DNA of 64,000 nt. It comes from Rhynchospora pubera. Taxonomy: Eukaryota > Streptophyta > Magnoliopsida > Poales > Cyperaceae. Below, piece by piece: positions 21,642-34,505 of this stretch. The stretch's first letter is position 1. Each line of letters starts with the position of its first letter. The notes under the pieces are model-generated. The model was given only the letters and a program-made list of their open reading frames with translations. It searched no databases and was not told the DNA's origin. The stretch is taken from contig CM051462.1 of assembly GCA_028095005.1 (NCBI GenBank), positions 83,215,846 through 83,279,845 of the forward strand. The letters are read 5' to 3'. Both the position numbers and the translations under genes were made by a program.

Positions 21642-24595
21642 TGTGACACCCCGTCGAATACTGTAACTGGACAGTACACGATGGAGTGCCCGCCGCGGAT
21701 GCCTACTGCACCCGCAAGGCTTACTAATACTTAATTTACCAATTAATACTGATTCTGCTCAAATAATATACCGATTAATTAGAAATTTATAATTAATTAC
21801 TTAAATATAAAGTAAATCCTATAAAGGCCTGGTATTTTTGGATTACTAACCACAATATCCAATGGTCCGCTACTCGTCTTGCAGTCCAGCACTTGATCTG
21901 AAACCTGGAACCCACAACCAATAGTGGAAAACAATGCAAAAAGCACGGAATGAGATAAATAAAATTTATCTCAGTACGGTATTTAGTTCCAGCCACTTGA
22001 GTTTTGATTATCATGTGTTGGAACTAAATACAAGACTGAGTCAAATCAATTCCAAATCAAATTTCATTTCTTTTTATTTCAAATAACATTAAAACTAGAC
22101 TTTCAATCAAGCAATGCAATTAGACAAATAAATTCAATACTCTTAGAAATCAATTTCTTTTCTTTGAATTCAAAATATGACAATTATCATTTCAATTACC
22201 TGAACAAATAATTAATAACTTGTTTCCAATAGAAATAGCAAGGTCAAATCAATTCAATCAATGCAATATGAAATGTGAGCTCGGCATCAATTCCATAACA
22301 ATTCAAATATCAATGTATAGCAAAAGCCGACTCATTTGGTTGGACAATTACCTAATATGCAAGTCTGGTTTATCACAAGTCAATCATTTCAGTCATTTCC
22401 TTCAGATACCGCGAACCACCCTATAGATGGATGCCAACGGCCAATTCAATTCATACATAATTCAATCAATTAAATCATCAAAATGTACAAGCAAGCTGGG
22501 AACACTCACACTCCGGTCCATTCCAGACTAGACCTACTGAGTCCCGGTACATAAGCGCTTATTACACGGTGCTTGGTAGGATGGGTCATGACTCCACCTC
22601 CAAACATTACGAGTGTCTATCTCAACCACACAAGCTGTACTTACCTCAATCAAATCACATTTCAATCGGATACCATTCAATATGTCACTTTCCAACATTT
22701 CAATCGGATACCATTCAATATGCCACTTTCCAATCATGCATCAATATACAATTTCACAAAATGAACTCATGAACAAAATTCCAATTATGAATTCAGAATG
22801 CATAATGATAATAATACTAGTAATAACAACAACAATCAGAATATATATATCACATATAATTAAAACTCAAGTGAAATCCGTACCTGAGCAAGGCAAAATC
22901 CAAAGTAAAAGCAAGCAAGAAATTACTGATGGAACAAAGCCTCCAATAAGCAAGTTGTTTCTAAATTCCGACTCATAATAACCTGACTTTAAAACAAATA
23001 TAAATTTCTTTTTAATTTTTATAACACTCAAGTTATGCTACTTATAATCTTTATCAATTAGGTTATAAACTATGCTACCATGCATCATGATTATGCCATG
23101 CATTAGTATCTATGTCAACATATAAGCTATACTTTTAAAACCTAAGTCAAGAGCATGCAAACTTGTTTTATTAAACTTTTCCTTTAACATTTAGATTATG
23201 CAATACAACACTTAACTAATATACATACTTTTACTTGTTAATTATTCTTTTAAACCTAAAATGTTAAATGACCATGTCATGCCATGCAACTCAATTGGTA
23301 CAATTTAATATACCTCTAATCTCACATGCAACACTTATGCAAAAGCTAATGCAACATTTAGTAAAAACTATTGTATTTAGTTTTCCAATCAATTATAATA
23401 AGTATCACTAATTCTAATATGCAAAAAATGCATGCATGATATGACCAAAAATTAGGGTTTAATGTCAAAATTCGAATCCAAACCCAATATGATCTCTTTT
23501 TACCAAAATAACCCTTAAACCCAAAGAGGTCAATATTGCAATATAAGTAATAATTATCCAATAAAATGCATGACAAGCAAAATCTCATATTTACCCTTTA
23601 TATACATGCATCTATTTATATCAAAACTAAATGCGATACTTAATTTAAAATAATGTCATATTCTTAACTATGCTTAGCAATTCCTATTATGCATAAAATC
23701 CTCACATATTAATCATCACATACAAGTATTCAATCCATCTCAATTTCGCATTACTCAGTTTGCACATATCAATCAAATTTCATAATTTTCCCGATAAACC
23801 CTAAAAATTTCATACACATTCCATCTCAATTAAAATTTGCAATTCAATCAAGAAATAGCAAGGAATAACAATATAGAACTAATCCAAAGAGATTACTCAC
23901 TCAATTTCGGTCAAAGACCGGTGGCGCGAGAAAACGAGCCGAAATCGCTATTTCTCGATTTTCACCACTTATCCCCGACAAAACCTTGCAAGTCCACTTG
24001 GAAATCGATGGAGAGGACCCCAGAGTGCTCCAGGTCGAACGGCGGCCAAAACCGACGAGTTCGCTCCATTTCCCTAAAAACTTCCGTCGAGAAATACGAC
24101 GAGGAGAGGCCACCAATCGACGATCCGAAGGTAGACGGTGCAAGAGAACGGTGAGGCGAACGCGTGGATACTTCGATCCGGTGAAATGGCGGAGAAATTG
24201 AGGTGGATGGATTTGAGGGGGGGGGGGCTTCGGTTTTGTTGGAGAAAGAGAGGCTGGCGCCTCTCTGTTGGTTGCCCACGTAAAGAAACAGAGAGAGAGA
24301 GAGCTGGTTTTTGTTTCCGATTTTTTTTTTTTTTTTTTACAAAATTCAGAAATTCCCAATAAATCAAAAATCAATATTCTATGCATAAAACATTATGCAA
24401 CAAAAGAAAAATAACTAATCTTTTTATAATGCCAACTAAAAATTTAGAAATTTTCATATTCTTATTTTAAGAATACCAGTAATTATAAAAATTTAATTTC
24501 CAGTACAGAAATTATTCATAATAAAACCAACCAAGTGCACCCAATTTTATATAATAAAAATAATTTCAGAATCAGTAAAAATTACGGGTGTCACA
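21642..24595 (-). repeat. LTR of copy B (left)
   Basis: The outer parts (about 21,642-22,885 and 24,070-24,595) match copy A. The central ~1.15 kb is unrelated to the centre of the copy A LTR. Predicted frames inside show no conserved domain. Confidence 0.93.
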
Positions 24596-24608
24596 TTCTT
24601 CCCTCCTT
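24596..24608 (-). promoter_or_regulatory. Polypurine tract of copy B
   Basis: The minus strand reads AAGGAGGGAAGAA next to the LTR, identical to copy A. Confidence 0.92.
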
Positions 24609-25735
24609 AAAAAAAAATTTCGACCTCGAAATTTATTTAAATACATAGCAATCATATAATCAATAATACAATCAAATAGTACCAACATATTATGAAATAA
24701 TTATCGATTTATGTAATGCAACTCAGCCCGACATTTTATTCAATTCAAAATTAAAATACTAATGATAATACAAGAATGTCGGCCCAATCTCGGTACTTAA
24801 ATGCAAGCATGACAAATCATAAGTCACAATTACAGGTCAATCAATTCAAAGTCAGATATCGCGAGTCTCTTTCTCAGAGAGCAACCAGCGATTACAGATA
24901 TTCGGATACCGTGAATCACCTCTAAAGAGGGTTGCCAACGGTCAATCAATTCACTTTACAATTCAGACAATTCTGTATCATATCATCATAACAATTCAAA
25001 TAACAAAGTACTACAAACAGAGAATACTTCCACTTCTTACGTTATCATTTAAAAATAAAAACTTTCAATTCTTGTAACTAGTAACATTTTGAAATATCCA
25101 GTTCTTTTCTTATCTTTTAGGAAGCACGGTAATATCAAAATTATTCTTGGCTGCCTTGGTGATCAGTCAAGGAAGTAAGGATAATTCTGGTATTATTCAG
25201 ATTCAATTAACAAGTCAGATGATCAGTCAGCTTGTTTGATCCTTGTGCCAACAAAAGATAATAAGATCTTTACTCAAATAAGTTCTAAAAGTTTGTGCAT
25301 ACTATAGTAAATTCAGAAATCTTTAATATTCCAATTAGCATTAATATAACATAGAACATGCTTACTATAATAACCAAAATCCTTTAACTTGCCATACCAA
25401 CTCTTTTTTTTTTTTTGTGCACTTATCAAAATCACTTTACATTTCAAACATTAGAAAATAAGCTCTATTAATTTCATCCACAAAAATTGTTACGACCTAT
25501 TAAACATAACTTTTAAAATTACAACACATATATAAAATAATCAAGCAACTATAAATAATTAATATATTAGATATATACAAATACAAAGCATCTGTATCCT
25601 ATAATACTAATAACTTAGCTAGACAAATATTATTTTGCTATCACAAATAGTAAGAAATCAACTTACCTACAAAACAACCCTTTAGACGTACCCATTCTCA
25701 CGCAATCTATTGGTCTGGTTTGGTTGTTAAACCAT
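24609..25735 (-). other. Non-coding body of copy B
   Basis: AT-rich, with no long frame. It is shorter than the body of copy A; the two diverge after about 25,290 and realign near the primer site. Confidence 0.85.
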
Positions 25736-25747
25736 TCTCTGATACCA
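25736..25747 (-). promoter_or_regulatory. Primer-binding site of copy B
   Basis: The minus strand reads TGGTATCAGAGA, two bases inside the LTR. Confidence 0.93.
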
Positions 25748-25749
25748 TC

Positions 25750-28705
25750 TGTGACACCCCGTCGAATACTGTAACTGGACAGTACACGATGGAGTGCCCG
25801 CCGCGGATGCCTACTGCACCCGCAAGGCTTACTAATACTTAATTTACCAATTAATACTGATTCTCCTCAAATAATATACCGATTAATTAGAAATTTATAA
25901 TTAATTACTTAAATATAAAGTAAATCCTATAAAGGCCTGGTATTTTTGGATTACTAACCACAATATCCAATGGTCCGCTACTCGTCTTGCAGTCCAGCAC
26001 TTGATCTGAAACCTGGAACCCACAACCAATAGTGGAAAACAATGCAAAAAGCACGGAATGAGATAAATAAAATTTATCTCAGTACGGTATTCAGTTCCAG
26101 CCACTTGAGTTTTGATTATCATGTGTTGGAACTAAATACAAGACTGAGTCAAATCAATTCCAAATCAAATTTCATTTCTTTTTATTTCAAATAACATTAA
26201 AACTAGACTTTCAATCAAGCAATGCAATTAGACAAATAAATTCAATACTCTTAGAAATCAATTTCTTTTCTTTGAATTCAAAATATGACAATTATCATTT
26301 CAATTACCTGAACAAATAATTAATAACTTGTTTCCAATAGAAATAGCAAGGTCAAATCAATTCAATCAATGCAATATGAAATGTGAGCTCGGCATCAATT
26401 CCATAACAATTCAAATATCAATGTATAGCAAAAGCCGACTCATTTGGTTGAACAATTACCTAATATGCAAGTCTGGTTTATCACAAGTCAATCATTTCAG
26501 TCATTTCCTTCAGATACCGCGAACCACCCTATAGATGGATGCCAACGGCCAATTCAATTCATACATAATTCAATCAATTAAATCATCAAAATGTACAAGC
26601 AAGCTGGGAACACTCACACTCCGGTCCATTCCAGACTAGACCTACTGAGTCCCGGTACATAAGCGCTTATTACACGGTGCTTGGTAGGATGGGTCATGAC
26701 TCCACCTCCAAACATTACGAGTGTCTATCTCAACCACACAAGCTGTACTTACCTCAATCAAATCACATTTCAATCGGATACCATTCAATATGTCACTTTC
26801 CAACATTTCAATCGGATACCATTCAATATGCCACTTTCCAATCATGCATCAATATACAATTTCACAAAATGAACTCATGAACAAAATTCCAATTATGAAT
26901 TCAGAATGCATAATGATAATAATACTAGTAATAACAACAACAATCAGAATATATATATCACATATAATTAAAACTCAAGTGAAATCCGTACCTGAGCAAG
27001 GCAAAATCCAAAGTAAAAGCAAGAAAGAAATTACTGATGGAACAAAGCCTCCAATAAGCAAGTTGTTTCTAAATTCCGACTCATAATAACCTGACTTTAA
27101 AACAAATATAAATTTCTTTTTAATTTTTATAACACTCAAGTTATGCTACTTATAATCTTTATCAATTAGGTTATAAACTATGCTACCATGCATCATGATT
27201 ATGCCATGCATTAGTATCTATGTCAACATATAAGCTATACTTTTAAAACCTAAGTCAAGAGCATGCAAACTTGTTTTATTAAACTTCTCCTTTAACATTT
27301 AGATTATGCAATACAACACTTAACTAATATACATACTTTTACTTGTTAATTATTCTTTTAAACCTAAAATGTTAAATGACCATGTCATGCCATGCAACTC
27401 AATTGGTACAATTTAATATACCTCTAATCTCACATGCAACACTTATGCAAAAGCTAATGCAACATTTAGTAAAAACTATTGTATTTAGTTTTCCAATCAA
27501 TTATAATAAGTATCACTAATTCTAATATGCAAAAAATGCATGCATGATATGACCAAAAATTAGGGTTTAATGTCAAAATTCGAATCCAAACCCAATATGA
27601 TCTCTTTTTACCAAAATAACCCTTAAACCCAAAGAGGTCAATATTGCAATATAAGTAATAATTATCCAATAAAATGCATGACAAGCAAAATCTCATATTT
27701 ACCCTTTATATACATGCATCTATTTATATCAAAACTAAATGCGATACTTAATTTAAAATAATGTCATATTCTTAACTATGCTTAGCAATTCCTATTATGC
27801 ATAAAATCCTCACATATTAATCATCACATACAAGTATTCAATCCATCTCAATTTCGCATTACTCAGTTTGCACATATCAATCCAATTTCATAAATTTCCC
27901 GATAAACCCTAAAAATTTCATACACATTCCATCTCAATTAAAATTTGCAATTCAATCAAGAAAATAGCAAGGAATAACAATATAGAACTAATCCAAAGAG
28001 ATTACTCACTCAATTTCGGTCAAAGACCGGTGGCGCGAGAAAACGAGCCGAAATCGCTATTTCTCGATTTTCACCACTTATCCCCGACAAAACCTTGCAA
28101 GTCCACTTGGAAATCGATGGAGAGGACCCCAGAGTGCTCCAGGTCGAACGACGGCCAAAACCGACGAGTTCGCTCAATTTCCCTAAAAACTTCCGTCGAG
28201 AAATACGACGAGGAGAGGCCACCAATCGACGATCCGAAGGTAGATGGTGCAAGAGAACGGTGAGGCGAACGCGTGGATACTTCGATCCGGTGAAATGGCG
28301 GAGAAATTGAGGTGGATGGATTTGAGGGGGGGGGGCTTCGGTTTTGTTGGAGAAAGAGAGGCTGGCGCCTCTCTGTTGGTTGCCCACGTAAAGAAACAGA
28401 GAGAGAGAGAGCTGGTTTTTGTTTCCGATTTTTTTTTTTTTTTTTTTTACAAAATTCAGAAATTCTCAATAAATCAAAAATCAATATTCTATGCATAAAA
28501 CATTATGCAACAAAAGAAAAATAACTAATCTTTTTATAATGCCAACTAAAAATTTAGAAATTTTCATATTCTTATTTTAAGAATACCAGTAATTATAAAA
28601 ATTTAATTTCCAGTACAGAAATTATTCATAATAAAACCAACCAAGTGCACCCAATTTTATATAATAAAAATAATTTCAGAAACAGTAAAAATTACGGGTG
28701 TCACA
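25750..28705 (-). repeat. LTR of copy B (right)
   Basis: Near-identical partner of 21,642-24,595. Differences include G and T homopolymer lengths near 28,326 and 28,431 and scattered substitutions. Confidence 0.93.
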
Positions 28706-28710
28706 GCATT

Positions 28711-29930
28711 GAGGTAGTCATAAATGTTTAACATTGGAGATTCTATATTTTTAATTAAATTCGGTTCCTTTTAAATCATATTATTAGCTTACATAATTTA
28801 AATTTACGATATTCTATAAATTTAAAAATAGTGAATTATTTTTAAAAAAAATGTGAAATTTGGTCTTCCATATATATTTCAAGATCAAGGTTCCAAGGCC
28901 ACATTTTTTTTTATGCCACAAATATCAATATTTCGCTATTTAATTACTTTTTACAAATATCAAAATTCAAATGTCAAATCTAAACCATTGATATTCTTCA
29001 ATTTTAACGAGAGATGCGTTCTCATATAAGTTTTATAATTTTAGAGTTCATTTGATATTCAATCAATGGTTAAGCACACATGAGAGTATTAGAATAATTC
29101 TATCATAGATGACAAGGTTCGTTTATTTTTCTACCTCCCGATTGAGTATATATCAAATAAACCTCAAAATCAATAGTTTAAATTTGATGTTTGAATTTTA
29201 CTAAATTTTAGTCGAAACTAATACTATAATAATTAAAAAATGAGAATACAATTTTTTTTATAATTCATGAAAAGTTTCAAACTCATATAGCAAGAGTTCT
29301 ACGAATGTAATACTGCATTTTTATTTCAAATACTAAGGATTCATATATTTCGTTTCATTTTTAATGCGTCAAAATGTCAAATAAAAAAATCTGAACACAT
29401 TTTAAATAATATTCTAGAATTTACTGTCTATAATTTTGTTACCTTCTAAAATGACTCTATATGATATGCAAGCATTTTTCATATTGTTATATGTTATATA
29501 TTTAGGATGATTTTTAAAAGTTTTGGACAAATAAGAAGAACAATAATAAAGCACATCTTATGAAATTTTATTGTTTACTTTACATTTTTTATATGAATGC
29601 GAAAATTTTTTATTATTATTTTTAACTGTTAAATTGTTTATTATGGAAATTGTATTCTTCTTAATTAAGTGATACAAATTGAAATGGTCAAACATTTAGT
29701 ATTAACAATTAGTCAGGAAATTAATACGTGAGAATGGTAACTAATTTATTTGACAACGCAAAATATAAAAATAATTCAATTGAACGATAAATTTTGGCAA
29801 TATTTCTATATGTTTTTGACAACGCATCCTACAATTATTATATACCTACTTTGAAAAGCTTGATTGAAATTCCAAAAAGTAACTTGCGCAGCACAGTACA
29901 TTAAATTCCAAATCGTTACTTTCTTATTCC
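28711..29930. other. AT-rich interior of the small CACTA element, right part
   Basis: No gene or repeat was recognised. Confidence 0.55.
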
Positions 29931-29934
29931 AAAT

Positions 29935-30180
29935 CTTTAGGACCGGTTTTTATAAAAAACCAGTTCTAAAAATTAAAGTATTAAGACCGGTTTTTATAAA
30001 AAAAACGGTCCTAAAGAAAAACTGAATTTTCTTTTTTTTTTGGCAACTCTTTAGAACCGGTTTTTATAAAAAACCGGTCTTAAAAAAATAACTAACAATA
30101 TCGAAATTGCCACTGGTTGTTTTTAGAACCGGTTTTTGAAAAAATCGGTGTTAATGTGGCGGTTCTAAAAATCATTTTTG
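29935..30180. repeat. Right subterminal repeat array of the small CACTA element
   Basis: Alternating AGGACCGGTTTTTATAAAA and AAAACCGGTTCTAAA-type copies form small hairpins up to the terminal TGGCGTAGTG. Confidence 0.85.
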
Positions 30181-30191
30181 GCGTAGTGTCA

Positions 30192-30300
30192 TAATTACAC
30201 AGAATTTGGTTCAAAACAATGCGAAACGGTACAATATGGTATTTCGCTTACCGTTTCGTTATTAGAACGAAACATAAAAAGATGCCGTTATTAGTTCTCA
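30192..30300. mobile_element. Right half of the possible hAT-like relic
   Basis: The sequence TTACCGTTTCGTTATTAGAA plus CGAAAC echoes the flank left of the CACTA element at 19,800-19,850. Together they probably formed one element before the CACTA insertion. Confidence 0.3.
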
Positions 30301-31300
30301 GTGACATAAATAATTAGTACAAAAGTCTCCCATATGGTGTGGAGACGTCATACAAAGCTGAGTGGTCAGACATGATATATAAACATATAAAAAATTACAA
30401 GCATGCAATTAAATGATTTCGATTTATTTGTCATTAATTGGTTAAAAGTTGTATTAAGTTTTCCCCACCTATTAATTTCTAAGAAAATGAGGTCGAAATT
30501 CGAAAAATAATTTAGCTACTTTTATTGAGATGATACGATAACGAAACCCGGCAAACATCTGAAGACATATCCACAAGTTGTTTTTCTTATGCCAGAAATA
30601 ACTTGGTTTTAAAACTGTCAAGTTTTGTTTGTTAATCCATGACCATGAGCATTAATTTTGTATTTTGAAAACAAAATTCATATTGATGACAGCTGTACAT
30701 GTTAAAAAAGATATCCGTTAAAAAAATTACTTCAGTCATGTTAATAAGACAAATTATATTTTTCTTTACAGATAAAATCATATTTTAGTTTTAAATAGAA
30801 TGATTTTTTTTCAGTTGCTTTCTGATTCTTTGTGGACTGTACTACTTTGAGTATTTGTTGGTAATGGTAAATTACATGTAAGTCGGAAAAAATTAAGTTA
30901 ATGTATTTCGGAAAAATGTACATATCAAACTTTAAAATTGCGGTTTAAAATTGGAGTTAACAGTTACAACGTTTCATACTTATTTTCTATTTTATAATTT
31001 ATTTTAAATGATAATTATTCATGAATTTTGTTTTTTTTTTAAAAAAAAAAATTCTCCCGATTGTGTGGAGACCCTAGTTCAAGTGATACAACATTAGTGA
31101 TTGGAACACGATATATATACAAATAAGAAATTACCAGGTGGCAAATAATTGAACAATTTCGATTTTATCCTGACAAAATTTGTTCAGAATGTATCTATTA
31201 TTCTCAAGACGTTAATTTCAATGAAAATGAACTCAAAATTACAAAAAAAAAAAAGGAAAAAAAATCGTTAGTGACTTTATTGAGATATTATGAAATCGAC
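30300..31300. repeat. Diverged direct duplication (30,326-30,545 and 31,050-31,300)
   Basis: Both parts contain CTCCC, GTGTGGAGAC, AATGATTTCGATTT-like, AATGAGGTCGAAAT-like and TTTATTGAGAT blocks in the same order. The DNA between them is AT-rich and featureless. Confidence 0.45.
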
Positions 31301-31569
31301 AAACAATATATATATTTTTTGGAAATAAGTAGAGCAAACTGCTCTACCACTTTTCATTATAGAAAAGTTAAAATACTACGTTTCCTAATTGCAGCACAAA
31401 AACCTGAATCAGATTCTGTACAGGTACCACCTAATAGTACCAGTGTCCCAGTAGCCATCTCTACATCAAGAATGAAGAATCTCTCAACACCTAAAATTCC
31501 AAACCTTGTTAATTATGCTAACTACAGCTTTGAAACAATAGACAAGTCCCCGATTAATCAAAAGCACTG

Positions 31570-32330
31570 AAAACATCCTAAAATGTAAACCACCAATTAA
31601 AGCAATCTACATCTCCTTAATCACCAAAATCAAGCTAAGTTGGCGCATCCATGGATGGCATCATCCCTAACGCCTTCTTGCCATGGTCTGGTTACCAACT
31701 ACTGCTATACCCAGCTCTTTTGTCTATTCCACACTGAAGTATCATCTTCAATACCAGGGGTGCCCCACATGTCATAAGCAATTAAGCAGCTGGCTCTCTC
31801 TCAACGGCTATATCAATCACATTCTCAGCCAGCTCATTCATCACTCCTATCTTCCACCCTTTTTCTTTCGTTTTTTTTTTTTAAACCATTAACTGTAATT
31901 GGGTCCCACTCTCCGTAGCCAATCGGAAGATGACAGGTGTACATGTAAACCAGACTTGATCGAACCCAGTAGCTTCTGTTGGGTTCAGTCGCCGAATTGA
32001 ATCAGTCTCTTATACTAGTTCTACATTTTGGATATAGTTCATGTGATTTTGTTTTTCCGTAAAACTTTTTCTGCCACTGTAGCTTACATCGAAAAAAAGT
32101 AAAGAAGGAACATCAAATGAATTAATGAGTAACAATTAATTGTAACTTTAGTGGGCTACATTGTGAGTAACAATTAATGACAGCAAGTAATTAAGACAAA
32201 AATAACACATAAATTAAGACCACCATGTTATAAACTAAACTACCATGTTATAAACTAAACTAAAAAGCAAGTCATTAATTAAACTAAAAAACAACATTAG
32301 AACACCATGTAATTAATTAAACTACCATGT
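31570..32330. other. Unassigned stretch
   Basis: 31,600-31,960 is somewhat GC-richer but has no supported frame or splice pattern. 32,220-32,335 contains short repeats of ACCATGTTATAAACTAAACT. No gene is called. Confidence 0.5.
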
Positions 32331-32336
32331 CATAAA

Positions 32337-32840
32337 TTAAAAAGAACTCATGCTAAATCTAAAAACAAATAATGACAGCAAGAACAATAACACTAATAAA
32401 ATTACTATAATTAAAATTAGATGTTTTTCCTTAGAGTCCTTAGCCTTCATTTCTCCTTCTATTTTATATAATCGGCCAAGTAGTTCATTAATCACATCCT
32501 CATCATACCAGCAAGCCTTCATCTCTCCTTCCATTTTATTTAATCAACCAAGTAGGCCATTAATCACTTCCTTCATCCGATCTGGTGTGGGTTCATCAAA
32601 CCAGGAAAAATATCGACAATCTTTGGGCGTCTATAAAATTAAAAAGAGTAAAAATATAAATCGAAAATTTATTCCAATTCAAGGTGGAAAATAATGAAAA
32701 TTAGAAGTAAATTACTTACCCCGTAAAATTTACAACCGAAAAATCTTCTAGCAGGATTGAATTTTATCCACGATGTTTTTCAGCTCAGTGATCTCATTAC
32801 AATAACAGCGTTGATAATTGTTGAAATTTGGGGCTTTCAT
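32337..32840 (-). pseudogene. Broken GRF-type zinc-finger protein with C-terminal membrane anchor
   Basis: The minus strand starts at an ATG (32,840). It encodes a Cys-x-Cys and then, after a one-base frame change in an A-run, the GRF signature TSWIKFNPARRFFGCKFYG. An intron follows, with a GTAAGT donor at 32,719 and a TATAG acceptor ending at 32,631. Exon 2 (32,630-32,337) supplies the last Cys and WFDEP, then a stop codon, then a near-repeat of the same helix (WYDED, INELLGRLYKIEGEMK) and a ~20-residue hydrophobic tail. GRF fingers bind nucleic acid in proteins such as NEIL3 and topoisomerase 3; plants have many short uncharacterised ones. The frameshift and the internal stop make this copy non-functional as read. 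Confidence 0.75.
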
Positions 32841-33199
32841 GACAGCGATAGGGTACAAAACTTGCTATATTTCTTGGGTGAGGGACGAAGAAGGAGAGGC
32901 TTTGAGGAACAAAGAAGGAGAGGATTCTGAGAGAACTTGTGATAGGGTTCAGTGGAGAGAGGAGATCTGGTTGCGATTTATTTCTCTAACCCTCAATTAC
33001 ATTTGGTTGCTATTTAGTCTGAGAAAATCACAAAGAGAGAGACAGAGGTAGGTTAAGGGGATATTTTTTCATTCATGTCTCCAATTTTACACCTAACTTG
33101 ATGAATTAGACGGCAAATATTGGAATCCTGACAGAATGACTAAATTCGGACAAAATCGAAGTTTAATGGTTATGGGAGGACAAATTAAAGTTTAGTGAC

Positions 33200-33580
33200 T
33201 AAATTTAGACAATGTATAAACTTTAGTGATTCTTTCATGAATCTGGTTCAAAGTGATCGATCCAAACTGTTCAATATGATCTCGCTATTGAAATCTTCTT
33301 GTAGACAAAATTTTACATTTTTTTCAGAATTTTTAAGTAATTTTTTCGGATTTTCTAAAATGAGAGTTTTTCTACGGTTCAGAACTAATTAGATTAACGA
33401 TTTTCTAAAATTTAAAAAAAAATACTTAAAAAATTCGAAAAAATATAAAATTTAGTTTGTATGGATATTTCAATAGAGAGATCATATTAGACGGTTTGGA
33501 TCAGTCATTTTGAACCAAATTTATGAGGTTTGATCGCATCTCACGAAAAGTTTTTTAAGATGCATCTCTCCATAGCTAAA
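33200..33580. mobile_element. Diverged MULE-type MITE, relative of 49,150-49,549
   Basis: The interior matches it closely in order: TTCAAAGTGATCGATCCAAA, TCTCGCTATTGAAATCT, AGAACTAATTAGATTA, GATCATATTAGACGGTTTGG. The right end CATCTCTCCATAGCTAAACT resembles its CACCATAGCAAAACTC terminus. The left terminus is decayed. Confidence 0.65.
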
Positions 33581-33814
33581 CTCTCTCTCTCTATATATAT
33601 ATATTTCGTTTTTTTTCATTTTTTCTCATCTTGAAGCGAACATACGATCACCGGAGCATGCAATACAACGGGCAATGGCCCAATATATAACAGATTGGCA
33701 GTTGCACCCCCCTGCAATGTAAGCACGAAAGCAGTGGGATTTGCCTTTACAAAAATATGAAAATAAAAGAAGCAGCGGGAATAAACACTACGCGAAATTT
33801 TGGTTTCTGTAACG

Positions 33815-34268
33815 GTTAATAAAAGACTTCTGTAACGGTACACGAAACGTTACTGTAGCCTCCGTTACAGAATGTCTAATAACCGTTACAGATCTATAAC
33901 GGTTATTAGACAACAACCGTTACAGTAGCCCCCTCTTCTGTAACGGTTATTATCTAATAACCGTTATGGTATACGCAAGGGAAAATCTGGTACTGTTTTT
34001 TGTAGAACATGTGTAACGGTTATTAGATAATAACCGTTACAGAATCCAGTCTTCTGTAACGGTTATTATCTAATAACCGTTATGGTATTGTGGACGGAAC
34101 AGGTGTGGTGTTTGGAGAACTTCTGTAACGGTTATTAGGTAATAACCGTTACAGAAGACTTGATTCTGTAACGGTTATTATCTAATAACCGTTGCAGATA
34201 ATATTTATAATTAAAAAAAAATGAAATTATAATATTCTGTAACGGTTATTATCTAATAACCGTTACAA
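33815..34268. repeat. Left subterminal palindrome array
   Basis: I count 16 copies of AACGGTT or its complement, mostly as facing pairs of the form TAACGGTTATTATC then TAATAACCGTTA. It is the presumed binding site array of the TNPA-class protein. Confidence 0.93.
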
Positions 34269-34505
34269 AAGTCTTAATTTTTTTTTTGTGTTTTGCCTGT
34301 TTGATTGGCTAGCCCCAATTTGCTAGCCGAATTGGTACCAAATTGGTACCCAATTTACAATAACAAATGCAGCATATATATATATCACAAAGCACACATA
34401 TATCAAACATATATAATCATGCATATCACACAAACAATAAACAAAGTATTTACATATATCACAAGTATAATCAAACATGGCAAGTCATCAAATAACACAT
34501 TTTAA

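Larger units (their letters stand above)
21642..28705 (-). mobile_element. Non-coding large-LTR retrotransposon (LARD-like), copy B, nested in CACTA
   Basis: The 7064-bp element has LTRs of 2954 and 2956 bp (21642-24595, 25750-28705) and an 1154-bp body. The target duplication GCATT is perfect (21637-21641, 28706-28710). The primer site and purine tract are those of copy A. I count roughly a dozen LTR differences plus homopolymer indels, under half a percent, so it is young but older than copy A. It codes for nothing recognisable. It lies inside the CACTA element and therefore inserted after it. Confidence 0.95.
19865..30188. mobile_element. Non-autonomous CACTA element, split by a nested LTR element
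   Basis: The ends are perfect CACTACGCCA and its inverse TGGCGTAGTG, with a 3-bp target duplication TCA on both sides (19862-19864, 30189-30191). Without the nested element at 21,642-28,705 it is about 3.26 kb. It has no TNP2 or TNP1 sequence, only a GC-richer segment at 20,390-20,940. Palindromic subterminal repeats with cores such as ACCGGTTTTT lie at both ends and also internally at about 20,998-21,120. Transposase must have come from a related autonomous element; its repeats differ from those of the 12-kb CACTA, so it probably used a different one. Confidence 0.93.

Noticed and set aside
31271..31892. Frames at 31,271-31,570 and 31,683-31,892 as host genes
   Set aside because: No recognisable domain, poor start context and no supporting splice sites.
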